In this document: one piece after another, positions 38,101 through 44,061 of the stretch
How the letters are laid out: every line of letters starts with the position of its first letter
Position numbering within the stretch: the stretch's first letter is position 1
Assembly: GCA_030141605.1 (NCBI GenBank)
Contig: JAQGDQ010001071.1
Span: 1 to 64,000 of the forward strand
Source of the DNA: Tubiluchus corallicola
Taxonomy: Eukaryota > Priapulida > Priapulimorpha > Priapulimorphida > Tubiluchidae
Length of the DNA stretch: 64,000 nt
Direction of reading: 5' to 3'
Made by a program: the position numbers and the translations under genes
The notes under the pieces: model-generated
Database searches by the model: none
What the model was told of the DNA's origin: nothing
What the model saw: only the letters and a program-made list of their open reading frames with translations

Positions 38101-38487
38101 TTCAAACGCAATTCGAATCCCATTCGGAAGCTTGAAATGCTGAAATTCTGTTTGATTTGAAAGTCACAAATTTGATTCGATTCGAATTCGTTTTCAGGTA
38201 GAGAATGCTTTACCTCTAACAACGAATGCTTGAAAATTGGCTGGTTTGCATCGTTAAATTTGACAATTTTCTTTTTGCAGAATCTCTGGGAGTCTGGAGA
38301 GATGATAATGCCGCCTCACGTCAAGTTCGGATTCATCCTGCTTCTCATCCTCGTGCTCTGCCAAGTCGTCTTCTTCGTCACCAGCTTCAAGCTCACTAAA
38401 GTTATCGGACTTAGTTTCGTGGCCATGTACGTGATGTTTCTCACGTACGCGTTTATACAGGAACTGCACTGCCACCAGTCATGCTAG
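9701..38487 (+). CDS. SLC24/NCKX-family K+-dependent Na+/Ca2+ exchanger, 3' part of gene (six exons, span)
   Basis: Six exons (9701-9862, 20720-21010, 27164-27375, 29701-29854, 35003-35173, 38281-38487) join without frame conflict into 398 residues and a stop. Seen: a Ser-rich loop, an acidic run, a TIPDC segment, an LWIAVLSF helix, the alpha-2 signature GTSVPDC...[15 protein letters not shown], and a hydrophobic C-terminus. Family knowledge: NCKX proteins are plasma-membrane antiporters that extrude Ca2+ and K+ in exchange for Na+. They have two alpha repeats separated by a cytoplasmic loop, and the Asp after GTSVP is an ion ligand. The alpha-1 half (expected GSSAPELFTS-like motif) was not found, so the gene should start upstream of the window. 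The paralogue is unresolved: the VPDC and VSN..GSNVFD motifs resemble NCKX3/4, while the LTKVIG C-terminus resembles NCKX1/2. Extra exons inside the long introns cannot be excluded. Confidence 0.88.
9920..11135 (-). mobile_element. Retroelement 3' region, copy 1 of an inverted pair
   Basis: Reverse complement of 13795-14550 in both flanks: 9930-10270 pairs with 14170-14540, and 11033-11135 with 13795-13880. The minus-strand 3' end is GAGAAAATAAAATTGAATTG with a TTGAA-type tail, suggesting a non-LTR element. The interior is replaced by the 19-bp array. Confidence 0.85.
10267..11033 (+). repeat. 19-bp minisatellite, ~40 copies
   Basis: Unit TGAATGCGAGGTTACATTG with sparse variants (ACGCGAG, TGGGAGG, GCGAATG). 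The partner element at 14170-14220 carries only two to three units. Confidence 0.97.
11541..11896 (+). mobile_element. MITE with TACCG(T/C)ATTTATTCGAGTATAACGCGC-type inverted ends
   Basis: The left end TACCGTATTTATTCGAGTAT continues AACGCGCA. The right end read inverted is TACCGCATTTATTCGAGTAT continuing AACGCGCA. Length 356 bp. Superfamily not assigned; the target duplication is unclear. Confidence 0.85.
11925..12000 (+). pseudogene. 5S rRNA-like fragment
   Basis: GAAGTTAAGCATCGCTAAAG, GCTCGTTAGTGAATGAGCGG and GTGATGGCCGACACTCGG follow the order of the 5S internal promoter region (GAAGTTAAGC...GGTTAGTACTTGGATGGGTGACC). Degenerate; related to copies at 27.5 and 40.5 kb. Confidence 0.6.
12050..12135 (+). 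repeat. 38-39-bp direct duplication
   Basis: CCATTTCGTTACATTTTTGT, then CATCACACGTTATTGAAG, twice in tandem. Confidence 0.95.
12370..12545 (+). repeat. ~29-bp minisatellite, ~6 copies
   Basis: Unit GAATGAATACGCCAGCCCTA followed by GACGAGCAA; the last two units diverge to ATGTGACC(G/C)TAAGA. Confidence 0.95.
13034..13382 (+). mobile_element. MITE family C (TTCGAA-rich), copy 1
   Basis: Left end TAGGGGTGAGTATTCTCTAC; inverted right end TAGGGGCGAGCATAGAACG. Many GAATTCGAA/TTCGAA words. Other copies at 37810-38215, 45242-45556 and 60575-60930. hAT-like termini (inference). Confidence 0.8.
13795..14550 (+). mobile_element. Retroelement 3' region, copy 2 of an inverted pair
   Basis: See 9920-11135. 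The plus-strand 3' end is GAGAAAATAAAGTTGAATTG with a TTGAAC/TTGAAT tail. It carries an (ATT)n expansion where copy 1 has the 19-bp array. Confidence 0.85.
13877..14161 (+). repeat. (ATT)n microsatellite, ~285 bp
   Basis: Nearly pure ATT with occasional ACT/GTT; produces spurious poly-Asn, poly-Ile and poly-Leu frames. Confidence 0.99.
14551..15039. other. No feature recognised
   Basis: Includes a short TTCGA-rich remnant (14565-14610) resembling a family C end; otherwise nothing supported. Confidence 0.4.
15040..15600 (+). repeat. Dispersed repeat family E (copy 3, fullest)
   Basis: Starts AAAGGAAGACAGGATGATTT and ends near CACGTAAGTCATTTAGAAAA. Long identity with 59920-60420. Confidence 0.82.
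15601..16032. other. No feature recognised
   Basis: AT-rich intron sequence. Confidence 0.4.
16033..16345 (+). repeat. 54-bp minisatellite carrying TGACC half-sites, ~6 copies
   Basis: Unit start CACTGACCCTGACCCTTGTG then ACCT...GAAAATGTGTGATTC. The first and last units contain TGACCTTGACC, whose complement holds TCAAGGTCA, the consensus of orphan nuclear receptors of the ERR/FTZ-F1 type. Function unproven. Confidence 0.93.
16346..16997. other. No feature recognised
   Basis: Intron-type sequence. Confidence 0.4.
16998..17280 (+). repeat. 57-bp minisatellite, 5 copies
   Basis: Core CGTTCTATTAGTCTTTTCAT then TTTTCTCTTGTATGGACTAG. Because 57 is a multiple of three, an artefactual repeated minus-strand ORF ([19 protein letters not shown]) results. 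Confidence 0.96.
17481..18180 (+). repeat. 72-bp minisatellite, ~10 copies
   Basis: Unit begins GGAAAGAACGAGTCACTCAG. 72 nt is in frame, so a 24-residue repeat ([20 protein letters not shown]-type) reads through six units before a stop at the AATAAAAGAAC unit. No splice or family support for translation. Confidence 0.96.
18181..19134. other. AT-rich stretch with retroelement-like tail
   Basis: 18830-18955 resembles a LINE 3' end (GAAATAAAATATTGAATCTA then AATCTATGTCT). Around 18405-18500 is a block (TTAAATATTATCGATAATAA...GGGGGTGCTGCAGTTCC) also found at 21350-21430 and 39780-39840 (family I). Confidence 0.5.
19135..19551 (-). other. Unassigned 138-codon open frame
   Basis: Longest non-repetitive ORF not tied to a gene. 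It contains no recognised motif; the composition has no strong coding signature and no flanking splice partners were found. It may be a transposon remnant: GGGACGTATTAACCAATAGG just upstream (19561) resembles a hAT-type terminus. Confidence 0.2.
19552..20719. other. Intron sequence, nothing recognised
   Basis: No array or gene seen. Confidence 0.4.
20720..21010 (+). CDS. NCKX exon: Ser/Pro/Thr-rich cytoplasmic loop
   Basis: 97 codons, phase 0 at both ends. The acceptor is ATGAATATGCAG before 20720 and the donor is GTAACA at 21011. The frame is open from 20672, so the acceptor choice rests on the AG at 20718-20719 and on phase. The peptide begins [14 protein letters not shown], has a Ser/Thr/Pro-rich middle ([30 protein letters not shown]) and ends acidic (EEGSDDVNQ), running directly into the acidic start of the next exon. 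Several SP/TP sites suggest a regulated disordered loop (inference). A start-codon reading from ATG 20687 is possible but less likely, because the acceptor fits the exon chain. Confidence 0.68.
21263..21455 (+). mobile_element. MITE family I (partial)
   Basis: Ends CCAGTGGCTTGTCAGCACCA and, inverted, CAGTGGCAGCTCGTATGTAG. Internal GGGGGTGCTGCAGTACC shared with 18.47 and 39.81 kb. Confidence 0.6.
22090..22420 (+). repeat. Dispersed repeat family G (copy 2)
   Basis: GCGCAATGTAATCTAAACTT, TTTCAAACGGCTTACCGTT and TTGCTGCTGACGCAAGCACT align with 740-880. Confidence 0.72.
22421..23199. other. Intron sequence, nothing recognised
   Basis: Short ORFs only. Confidence 0.4.
23200..24382 (+). repeat. 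90-bp satellite, 13 copies, with 360-bp higher-order repeat
   Basis: CTGGGCCTTGTTGATGAATC recurs at 23221, 23311, 23401 and so on every 90 bp to 24301. Diagnostic variants (AATCATCTTT/AGTCATCGTC, GCGA/GCAA, TAGG/TAGC) show that 23401-23760 and 23761-24120 are essentially the same four-unit block, with a third block beginning at 24121. Confidence 0.97.
24507..24660 (+). mobile_element. LINE ORF C-terminal fragment
   Basis: Reads [40 protein letters not shown] and [10 protein letters not shown] then stop. [12 protein letters not shown]......W...(A/V)..R..W is the familiar end of LINE reverse-transcriptase proteins. The 5' side is broken; TAG closes the frame. Confidence 0.75.
24670..25020 (+). 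repeat. 93-bp tandem repeat, ~3.7 copies
   Basis: Unit contains ATTTGAAATGATCGAAGATG and AGTTCAACCAATGAACGTGG. It directly follows the LINE fragment. The in-frame ORFs are artefacts of the 31-codon period. Confidence 0.95.
25125..26115 (+). repeat. 53-bp minisatellite, ~18 copies
   Basis: Unit CATTGTTTTTTCGGAAGCAA then ACAATGCATTCAGCTCAACA and CACATTCTCTATA. Early units are diverged (25125-25380), later ones homogeneous. Confidence 0.96.
26116..26293 (+). repeat. 89-bp perfect tandem duplication
   Basis: GGCGTTCACACTAGGCAGTA starts at 26116 and 26205; the copies appear identical. Confidence 0.97.
26510..27115 (+). repeat. Dispersed repeat family G (copy 3)
   Basis: Ends near GTAAGTGGAGGGTTTTCTTG, also present (reverse) at 36306-36332. 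It supplies the intron sequence up to ~50 bp before the exchanger acceptor at 27163. Confidence 0.75.
27164..27375 (+). CDS. NCKX exon: acidic loop end and first helix of second half
   Basis: 70 codons plus 2 nt (ends phase 2). The acceptor is TTGCACTTTGCAG before 27164; the donor is AATAG/GTAAT. It encodes an acidic start ([14 protein letters not shown]), then a hydrophobic segment ([19 protein letters not shown]) and [11 protein letters not shown]. The TIPDC.K block corresponds to the T(I/V)PDC-K/R region just before the second transmembrane bundle in NCKX3/4-type exchangers. A dispersed repeat (family G) ends about 50 bp upstream of the acceptor. Confidence 0.88.
27500..27570 (+). pseudogene. 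5S rRNA-like fragment
   Basis: GTCAGTATATGGATGGGTGA then CCATCTGAAGAA matches GGTTAGTACTTGGATGGGTGACCGCCTGGGAA of 5S rRNA; the 5' half (AGCAGCCCAAGTTTGG) is poor. Confidence 0.55.
27702..27743 (+). pseudogene. Candidate in-frame cassette exon: duplicate of NCKX alpha-2 segment
   Basis: This is a copy of the last 40 nt of the exon ending at 29854, with two extra bases (CG) at its end. It is preceded directly by AG (27700-27701) and followed by GT (27744-27745, GTGTAT). If spliced between 27375 and 29701 it adds exactly 42 nt without a stop. The inserted residues would read [14 protein letters not shown], with the following Arg codon rebuilt as CGG. The original donor (CCG/GTGTGT) is altered here to CCGCG/GTGTAT. 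The polypyrimidine tract is weak. It may be used as an alternative exon or be a dead duplicate; the sequence alone does not decide. Confidence 0.45.
27702..28064 (+). repeat. 363-bp local duplication of NCKX exon 4 end plus intron
   Basis: Nearly identical to 29815-30175, with few substitutions and small indels. It holds the exon 3' end and the first ~320 bp of the following intron, and lies about 2.1 kb upstream of its parent in the same orientation. The left breakpoint falls exactly after an AG dinucleotide. The parent is the downstream copy, because only that one has the complete exon. Confidence 0.95.
28065..29127. other. Intron sequence, nothing recognised
   Basis: No ORF, array or RNA. 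Confidence 0.4.
29128..29670 (+). repeat. ~28-bp degenerate minisatellite, ~19 copies
   Basis: Unit GAACAGTAGGTATTGTTNNTT with ATT(A)TT linkers, alternating AACAGTAGG and AACGGTTGG forms. It ends about 30 bp before the acceptor of the exon at 29701, so the branch-point region lies in or next to the array. Confidence 0.93.
29701..29854 (+). CDS. NCKX exon: transmembrane helix and start of alpha-2 repeat
   Basis: One nt completes the split Arg codon, then 51 codons; ends phase 0. The acceptor is TTTCATATTCAG; the donor is GTGTGT at 29855. It encodes [29 protein letters not shown] and [19 protein letters not shown] and MG(L/I)..(A)AGTS(V/I)P are hallmark blocks of the NCKX second half. The expected ion-ligand Asp is the first codon of the next exon. 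A 28-bp minisatellite ends about 30 bp before the acceptor. Confidence 0.94.
29815..30175 (+). repeat. Source copy of the exon/intron duplication
   Basis: Parent of 27702-28064: last 40 nt of the exchanger exon plus ~320 bp of intron. Confidence 0.95.
30518..31242 (+). mobile_element. piggyBac-like MITE family H (copy 1)
   Basis: TTAA at 30518-30521 then CTCTTTCAGGACTGCACCA; the inverted right end is CTCCTTCACGACCG with TTAA mutated to TTGA. About 720 bp, collinear with 46664-47346. Confidence 0.75.
31243..32640. other. Intron sequence, nothing recognised
   Basis: AT-rich; a short unsupported ORF at 32285-32497. Confidence 0.4.
32650..32775 (+). promoter_or_regulatory. CRE-rich segment, possible internal regulatory element
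   Basis: Contains TTACGTCACAGCGGAGGCGG, TTTGACGTCAATTTC and AATGACGTCACAGCAG within ~110 bp, plus CGGAGGCGGAGCG. Three near-consensus CREB/ATF sites in GC-richer sequence could be an intronic enhancer or promoter of a C-terminal exchanger transcript. Inference only. Confidence 0.3.
32895..33375 (+). repeat. 83-bp tandem repeat, ~5.6 copies, each with a CRE
   Basis: Unit AATAGCAATGCTCTCTTGCA, TGTAAAACGAGGTATTATA, TTTTCCCGCCTTGACGTCAT, AAGTGAATGGTCGCTTGACC. Most units keep the palindrome TGACGTCA; one has TGATGTCA. Confidence 0.95.
33780..34390 (+). mobile_element. 5'-truncated LINE remnant
   Basis: AT-rich remnant ending GAGAAAATAAATGTTCTATG with a (TCTATG)n tail at 34364-34387; no intact ORF remains. 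Confidence 0.5.
34391..35002. other. Intron sequence, nothing recognised
   Basis: No gene or array. Confidence 0.4.
35003..35173 (+). CDS. NCKX exon: core of alpha-2 repeat
   Basis: 57 codons, phase 0 at both ends; acceptor TTGATTTCAG, donor GTAAGC at 35174. It encodes [37 protein letters not shown] and an extracellular-loop-like tail ending LLSDEEK. DC..S..VAR.G.GDMAVSN.IGSNVFD is the diagnostic alpha-2 signature of NCKX exchangers, and the leading Asp is the conserved cation ligand. The residue after FDI is Asn, where NCKX proteins usually have Leu or Thr. Confidence 0.96.
35174..36299. other. Intron sequence, nothing recognised
   Basis: Short ORFs at 35401-35604 (-) and 35805-35990 (+) lack support. 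Confidence 0.4.
36300..36990 (-). repeat. Dispersed repeat family G (copy 4)
   Basis: GACGTCATGTAATGGCGCCG, TTCCTTTCAACGCGAATACG and CTTTTAAGGCGATTTTTCTG shared with 1030-1180; the left part is the reverse complement of 26.9-27.1 kb. Confidence 0.75.
37158..37592 (+). repeat. ~30-bp minisatellite, ~14 copies
   Basis: Unit CATTGTGTTCTTTTGTACAC then ATGAAAAACA; ORFs on the minus strand ([10 protein letters not shown]-type) are artefacts. Confidence 0.96.
37810..38215 (-). mobile_element. MITE family C (copy 2)
   Basis: Left end TAGGGGCGAACATCGAACG, right end ACGAATTCGTTTTCAGGTAGAGAATGC-like; rich in TTCGAA. It ends 65 bp before the terminal exchanger exon. Confidence 0.8.
38281..38487 (+). 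CDS. NCKX terminal exon: last two membrane helices and stop
   Basis: 68 codons plus TAG at 38485-38487; acceptor TTTCTTTTTGCAG. It encodes [17 protein letters not shown], a helix ([18 protein letters not shown]), a short KLTKVIG loop, a second helix ([16 protein letters not shown]) and QELHCHQSC. The LTK-(V/M)-(I/L)-G loop followed by a last helix and a Cys-containing tail matches the C-terminus of NCKX proteins. No AATAAA is obvious in the following 500 bp, and the 3' UTR runs into a transposon-like repeat at about 38.7 kb. Confidence 0.93.
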   Translation, partial: NLWESGEMIMPPHVKFGFILLLILVLCQVVFFVTSFKLTKVIGLSFVAMYVMFLTYAFIQELHCHQSC

Positions 38488-38702
38488 CGGGCGGTACTAT
38501 AGGAAGGCAAATTCAATACAACTTAGTTTATTGCAGCATCTATTTTAGAGGATTCAGAATTTGAATTTGTGCAGCACCAGGAGGACACGAAACAGATCTG
38601 GTTTGTCTGATTTGAATGCCTTAACCATGGAACTGCAGATTGAAACTGAAAATGGGCAGTTTTGGGCACGACCTTGAATAGTAATTCTTTTAAAATTCTA
38701 CA

Positions 38703-39225
38703 CTCACATCTCGGTTTACCGGACAAAAGTGGTGAGACGTCGGTTCGGATTTGTCGATTGTCCGTTTCTCCGATACTAAGCTAATACAGTAGGTGCCGTG
38801 TATTAGACTCACGGTAATGTAGAGTCAGTTGCCTAATTGTGTCAAAAATGACTAGTAAGGGCCACTCCTATGCAAAAGTATATAAAAACTGTCGGCAATT
38901 GACTCAAATAACTCCGGCATAATTGACTCCACAGACGACGTACCACTTTCTAATTTTTTGATCAACTTGAGCTTTTGTGTCACTGCTACATGCACGTTTG
39001 TGTAGTTCTTTCAGACGACATGGTTAAATTATGACTACTAAACCACTTAACACGCTTGCATACAAGTTGCACACGTGTCGTCACACGCTGCTTGGTTACA
39101 CTGATGTAATGGTGTAAACAAAGTGACGGCCGGCCAACAGAAACGACGTACTGTGTCGGTAGTATGCGAGACTTTTTGATTTTGTCCGATTCCGTAAAAG
39201 CGAGGTACGGCAAACCGAGATACGT
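38703..39225 (+). mobile_element. MITE family A region (pogo-like)
   Basis: Ends ATCTCGGTTTACCGGACAAA and, inverted, TATCTCGGTTTGCCGTACCT. It contains CAGTAGGTGCCGTGTATTAG and CTATGCAAAAGTATATAAAA, blocks repeated at 42.9, 55.4-55.9 and 60.5-61.1 kb. Confidence 0.7.
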
Positions 39226-39410
39226 GCGTGTTTGGCAAATGTATAAAAATCTTGTAACCAGAAATACGGAATTTCAAATTGTTTTTCAAGGCATATAATC
39301 AAACAACAGCTGATGAAAGTTAAGTTAATAAGAAGACCGTACAGTAGAAGAAATAGTCGTGCAGATGTCAGTAAGAGGTTCTCAGAAAATGAATTGTGGA
39401 GATAGGCACC

Positions 39411-39855
39411 TCCAGTGGCGGCTCGTAGCTAAAATTACTGTTGGTGCTGCTTCAGAAAATTTTAATACTGTGTAAAATTCATCAAGTTTATGTATAAACT
39501 TTTGTATGTTTGCTTGTTTAAAATTGCAATTACAAATTACAACATTAAAATTACATGTTTGTTACGTTTTAATTGCAATTTTAAACAAGCAAACATACAA
39601 AAGTTTTTACATAAACTTGATGAATTTTGCTCCTAATTTGTCACAGTTCATGCTTGATCCATTCACGGTTACCACGTGGCAACTGACAGCAAACTGTGTG
39701 AGCGACAGTACTTTCTCTACCTGGGTTCTTTCACGTGCTCTGGCACCGTACAAGTATAAATAAATAAAGAAATAAAAAAACTTATTATCGATATTGTTGT
39801 GTGATAATAGGGGGTGCTGTAGTTCCGCAGTAACTGTATGCGAGCCGCCACTGGG
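39411..39855 (+). mobile_element. MITE family I with internal hairpin
   Basis: Termini CCAGTGGCGGCTCGTAG and, inverted, CCAGTGGCGGCTCGCATAC. Includes a 58-bp perfect-looking inverted repeat (39474-39531 with 39571-39628). Confidence 0.82.
39474..39628 (+). repeat. 58-bp-arm inverted repeat, 39-nt loop
   Basis: The left arm starts AAAATTCATCAAGTTTATG and the right arm ends CATAAACTTGATGAATTTT, with one single-base indel or mismatch cluster. Confidence 0.95.
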
Positions 39856-40461
39856 CACTTCTCTATTGCTACCACCTGGCTGTCATCTTCACATGCAATA
39901 ATCAAGGATGCTGCTGCTTAAAATCACTTATCAATCACACGACTGCATCTAGTGACACCTATTGTTGACTTTAATACATAATCCATGAGATAATAATGTA
40001 TTTTAACATGTAACCATCATAGGGGCACTGGATTCTTCTGGTCGTTGAGTTGTAAAGGTTTGCAAGGTCAGTACAAGGTGCCAGCTTTAAACTTTTGCTT
40101 CGCTTATAGGGGCCAAATAGTTACGGAACTTCTAGCAGCAGTTATGTAAAAATACTCGTTTTACAATTGCAAATGTCACGCGTGTTTAATTTAGCCAGTT
40201 AAAAAATCAAGCTGTAAATTTTTACAAACATTTGTTGTTGTGGGCGTCCTTCTGTCTTAAGCAAACGACCAAAGCCGAGAAGCAGATCCCATCAACGTTT
40301 TTCGATCCTTGAACCACTTTAGTGGCCTCCAGGGCGCACGCCTGGGCAAGGTGTATGGAGATCCTGAGTTGCCGAGACAACAGGAACTCCCTCTCTTCCT
40401 CCATGCTGCAGGAGATGCCGGACTGGTCCTCCTGATTTGGAAGGTTTACTATATAGGTTTG
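39856..40461. other. Intergenic, nothing recognised
   Basis: Short ORFs only. Confidence 0.4.
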
Positions 40462-40828
40462 CCTATATAAACTGGTCGTATGTTTGTAAAGTCTACGGCC
40501 ATATCACGCAGAAAACACCGGTTCTCGTCTAATCACCGAAGTTAAGCGACGTAGAACCTGGTTAGTACGTGTTTGTGTTGGTTGTGTTGTGTGGGTTTTG
40601 GGTTTTGTTTTTTTTTTGTTTTTTGTGTTGGTGTGTGTTTTTGTTTTGTGGGGTTGGTTTTGTGGTTGTTTTTGTTGTTTTTTTTTGGTTGTTTTTTTGT
40701 TTGGTTGTTGTTTTGTGCATGATGTTCTATACTGTAGGCTCTTTGGAAGGGTGACTGCCTAGAAATACCAGGCATGATGTTCTATACTGTAGGCTCTGTC
40801 TATATAAACTGGTTGTATGTTTGTAAAT
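40461..40828 (+). repeat. ~28-bp direct repeats flanking the 5S element
   Basis: CTATATAAACTGGTCGTATG then TTTGTAAA at 40462-40490 recurs with one change at 40800-40828, immediately outside the 5S sequence, consistent with a long target-site duplication. Confidence 0.9.
40491..40797 (+). mobile_element. Retroposed, rearranged 5S rRNA (SINE3-like)
   Basis: 40491-40570 matches the first ~80 nt of 5S rRNA (GTCTACGGCCATATCACGCA, TCTCGTCTAATCACCGAAGT, TAAGCGACGTAGAACCTGGT, TAGTACGTG). A ~145-nt G/T-rich insertion follows. The 3' part (TTGGAAGGGTGACTGCCTAG, AAATACCAGG, CTGTAGGCTCT) completes the 5S at 40742-40797. Its last ~25 nt (CATGATGTTCTATACTGTAG) also occur at 40719-40742. Not a functional 5S gene. 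Confidence 0.82.
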
Positions 40829-41430
40829 ATTTACCACTGATGATGACATCAGTTGCTCTGACGAAACGTTTGGTATGATTTTTTAACTATGTAAATTAAA
40901 AGTTGAAGTACAAATTTGTTTCATGTTTTGTGGCTTATATGATAGCTTATTTTTAGAGAACACAAAGCAATAGGGTCAGTAGGTTATACAGCATTATATT
41001 TTTGTATCCGTTGTGCTGTGATGGATTACAGTTTTGGTTTTGCGGATTATTTCTTACTCATCAGGTTCAGTAAAAGTTTGTGTGAGTGTAAAAATTTTGT
41101 AGCAAGTTTTTGCGGTAATCTCACATATTTATTGATAGACTTGTGATGCAGATGAAACTATCTTGTTTACATGTATCCACTGCTATATTTATGCTAGCCG
41201 ATTGATAATGATGTTGATGATTAATAACAACGTTGTAATATTAGTGATAAGAATTGTTGTATAATTATTGTATAGTTTAACACGTTTTTAATAGAATAGT
41301 GGGAATTTGTTATAGTTCTTATAAGAGGCAATATTTTTAACTTGAGTACGGAGTAAAGCTTAACGTATTTATTCGTTTTAGGGTCCGAGCCCTTATTTTT
41401 TCACCCAAACCAATTACCGAGTCCTGAGAC
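40829..41430. other. Intergenic, nothing recognised
   Basis: No ORF or array. Confidence 0.4.
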
Positions 41431-41510
41431 GGGGGAGCGTAGGTCGGTAGCAGAGTGCTTGCTTCCCAGCCCGGTGGTCGCGGGTTCAACTTCCGACCAA
41501 CTCATACCTC
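41431..41510 (+). mobile_element. tRNA-like SINE head
   Basis: GGGAGCGTAGGTCGGTAGCA, GAGTGCTTGCTTCCCAGCCC, GGTGGTCGCGGGTTCAACTT: A-box-like and B-box-like (GGGTTCAACTT) blocks at tRNA spacing. The anticodon arm is poor and the body is replaced by the adjacent array. Confidence 0.6.
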
Positions 41511-41539
41511 AAGAAGTAACTCACAAGCGTGTTCAGACT

Positions 41540-42065
41540 AGAGAGCGAGACTTGCTGCGAGTTACTCTCTAGAGAGCAAGATTTGCTGTGAATTACTCTC
41601 TAAAGAGTGAGACTTGCTGCGAGTTACTCTCTAGAGAGTGGGATTTGCTGCGAGTTACTCTCTAGAGAGTGAGACTTGCTGTGAGTTACTCTCTAGAGAG
41701 CAAGATTTGCTGTGAATTACTCTCTAGAGCGAGACTTGCTGTGAGTTACTCACTAGAGAGCAAGATTTGCTGTGAATTACTCTCTAGAGCGAGACTTGCT
41801 GTGAGTTACTCTCTAGAGCGAGACTTGCTGTGAGTTACTCTCTAGAGAGCGAGACTTGCTGTGAGTTACTCTCAGTGAGCGAGACTTGCTGTGAGTTACT
41901 CTCTAGAGAGCGAGACTTGCTGTGAGTTACTCTCTAGAGAGCGAGACTTGCTGTGAGTTACTCTCTAGAGAGCGGGACTTGCTGTGAGTTACTCTCTAGA
42001 GAGCGAGAGTTGCTGTGAGTTACTCTCTAGAGAGCAAGACTTGCTGTGAGTTACTCTCAGTGAGC
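41540..42065 (+). repeat. ~31-bp minisatellite, ~17 copies
   Basis: Unit GAGCGAGACTTGCTGTGAGT then TACTCTCTAGA; CTCTAGAGAG within each unit is palindromic. Confidence 0.96.
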
Positions 42066-42619
42066 GTGAGACATACAGTTCTCTGTTCACAGCAAGAAGA
42101 ACTCGTTGAGGCGTCCACACTAGACAGAAAACTTGCTAGTCTAACAGTCAGGCACTTTGCTATGCTTAATAGTTACTTTCAAGACTTCGATACATCATCT
42201 ATACTTATGCTTTCATTATGGTTCCGCGGGCGCTCATATGGACCGCCCATGATTAAGCAGCTCGGTACTAAAATGAATAAATACGGTAAAGTAGCTACTT
42301 AGACGGTAGCTAATAATATGATGAACACTTTTGTATGTAAAACGGATTTTTCTTAAATGTGCTTTTGATTTTGTTGAATTGTGTACCAGTTTTTTTTACT
42401 GTTTTTACCTTTCAGTCCAGTTTTTAATACACGTGTGACAGGAATTTCTAAACCATCGTCTCCAAAGAATATGATATTAACACTGTTACATTTAAGACAA
42501 CAACTTATCTACATATGTTTATAGACTCAATCTACAGCGGCCCCATTTTTAATTTGTAATAATTTATCTTATCTTCATTATTTAACAGCAGTAGAGAATA
42601 CGTGGTGCTATCAACATGC
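42066..42619. other. Intergenic, nothing recognised
   Basis: A 95-codon ORF overlapping the array end has no support. Confidence 0.4.
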
Positions 42620-42620
42620 A

Positions 42621-43266
42621 GTGAAACCTCAAAACGTTGGCATTATGGCAAGTTTGGCATTATAAGCAGGTCGAATAATACCTGTATGCAGGGATGAGAA
42701 TGACAAATATCAAAAAACTCTGAAACAGGCCGGGGGTTTGGGGGCCGCGTAAGCCCCCATGGGAGTTCAAGGGGGCGAAGCAACAAAATGCAATTTTGTG
42801 ACCATAGAGAGCCTCTAAGTGGACTTAAAATATCAATTACCTTGTTTCATGCATAATTTAAAATACCCAAGTATCAAGGATACATGATACCTAATTGTCT
42901 CAAAAACACCTAAGTACTGGCCGCTCCTATGCAAAAGTATATAAAAACTGTCTGCAATTGACTCAAATAACTCCGCACAATTGAATATATATTTCTATAC
43001 ATAGAGATATACACGTGGTTACACTGATGTACGTGATGTAAACAAAGTGACGGCCTGCCAACTAGCGATCAGCTTGTGAAATAATGTACTGGTCCGTAAA
43101 AATGTTCTCAACGAATTTATGTGATTTTCAAAAATGACACTATTGGTCTTCCAAAACCTTGGAATTCCGCGTATCCGTGGAAAATTCTCATCCCTGCAGA
43201 TGCCAACGGCAAATATAGGTACTTTGTTTTGCTAAAAATTTGGAATCATGACGAGGTTTGACTGTA
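42621..43266 (+). mobile_element. pogo-like MITE with nested family B element
   Basis: Outer ends CAGTGAAACCTC and, inverted, CAGTCAAACCTCGTCATGA, pogo/Tigger-type termini. The inner element 42690-43198 has ends GCAGGGATGAGAATGACAAA and, inverted, GCAGGGATGAGAATTTTCCA. Confidence 0.75.
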
Positions 43267-44061
43267 TTCTCATTAGGTATTTTCGCAGTTCCAGCGATTG
43301 ATGATGATCGCGAAAAGGTCAAAGGTTAGGTGTACCAGACAGTGCATTTGTGTACCCTTGACAATGCCTCGCAGTCCCATGCTATTGTAATACATGTAGT
43401 AACAGCTAGCTAGAACCTTTACCTAGTTCATTTTTCTTATCCTCGGGCAAGGTTTTGCCAGTAAATCACTCTAATTAATGCATAATTAAGTAAAGTCCAT
43501 GCAAAACAACTGAAGTTTGGTAAACTGATGTGGCAGACGGCCTTGCTTTACCCACGTGTCACGTGACGGTTGTAATTAAAATGCGCTGCTGCGGTACACT
43601 TAACCTTTGACCTACAGCAACTGCGCATGCGTCTAACGAAACTGGGAAAAAGCTTATTGCATAGATTAGTGGATTGTCGATAGTAAGACCTCAGTTGCAA
43701 GTGATGGAAAATTGTTACTAGTAACATTTTTATAGATCAGTAAACCCAGATTTATTAACACCAGCAGGTTATGGTTGTAGATTAGTAGAACTACCTGTTA
43801 TAAATGCCGTGTTGTGTTACAGATATTTGTACATCTGTTGATATTGTAGTCAAAGCGTTTAATTTTTGCATACGTGTACAGATACGTTGTTGTTGTTGTT
43901 AAAAAGAAAGCATTTTAGTTTTGCATATTTGTGTAGAATAGCGGTTATTTTTATTGCGAATGGGAAATGTAGGGAAAATGTGCTACACGATGAATGAAGG
44001 TAAGGCTCGGTTGTAAGCTGTCTTTTGCAAGTAATTCATAATTTATTGTCTGTTATTACAA
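43267..44061. other. Intergenic, nothing recognised
   Basis: No supported feature. Confidence 0.4.

Noticed and set aside
40491-40797. Functional 5S rRNA gene
   Set aside because: Interrupted by a ~145-nt G/T-rich insertion, substituted, with a duplicated 3' end.
42015-42302. 95-codon ORF beyond the 31-bp array
   Set aside because: Starts inside the array, no motif, no splice context.
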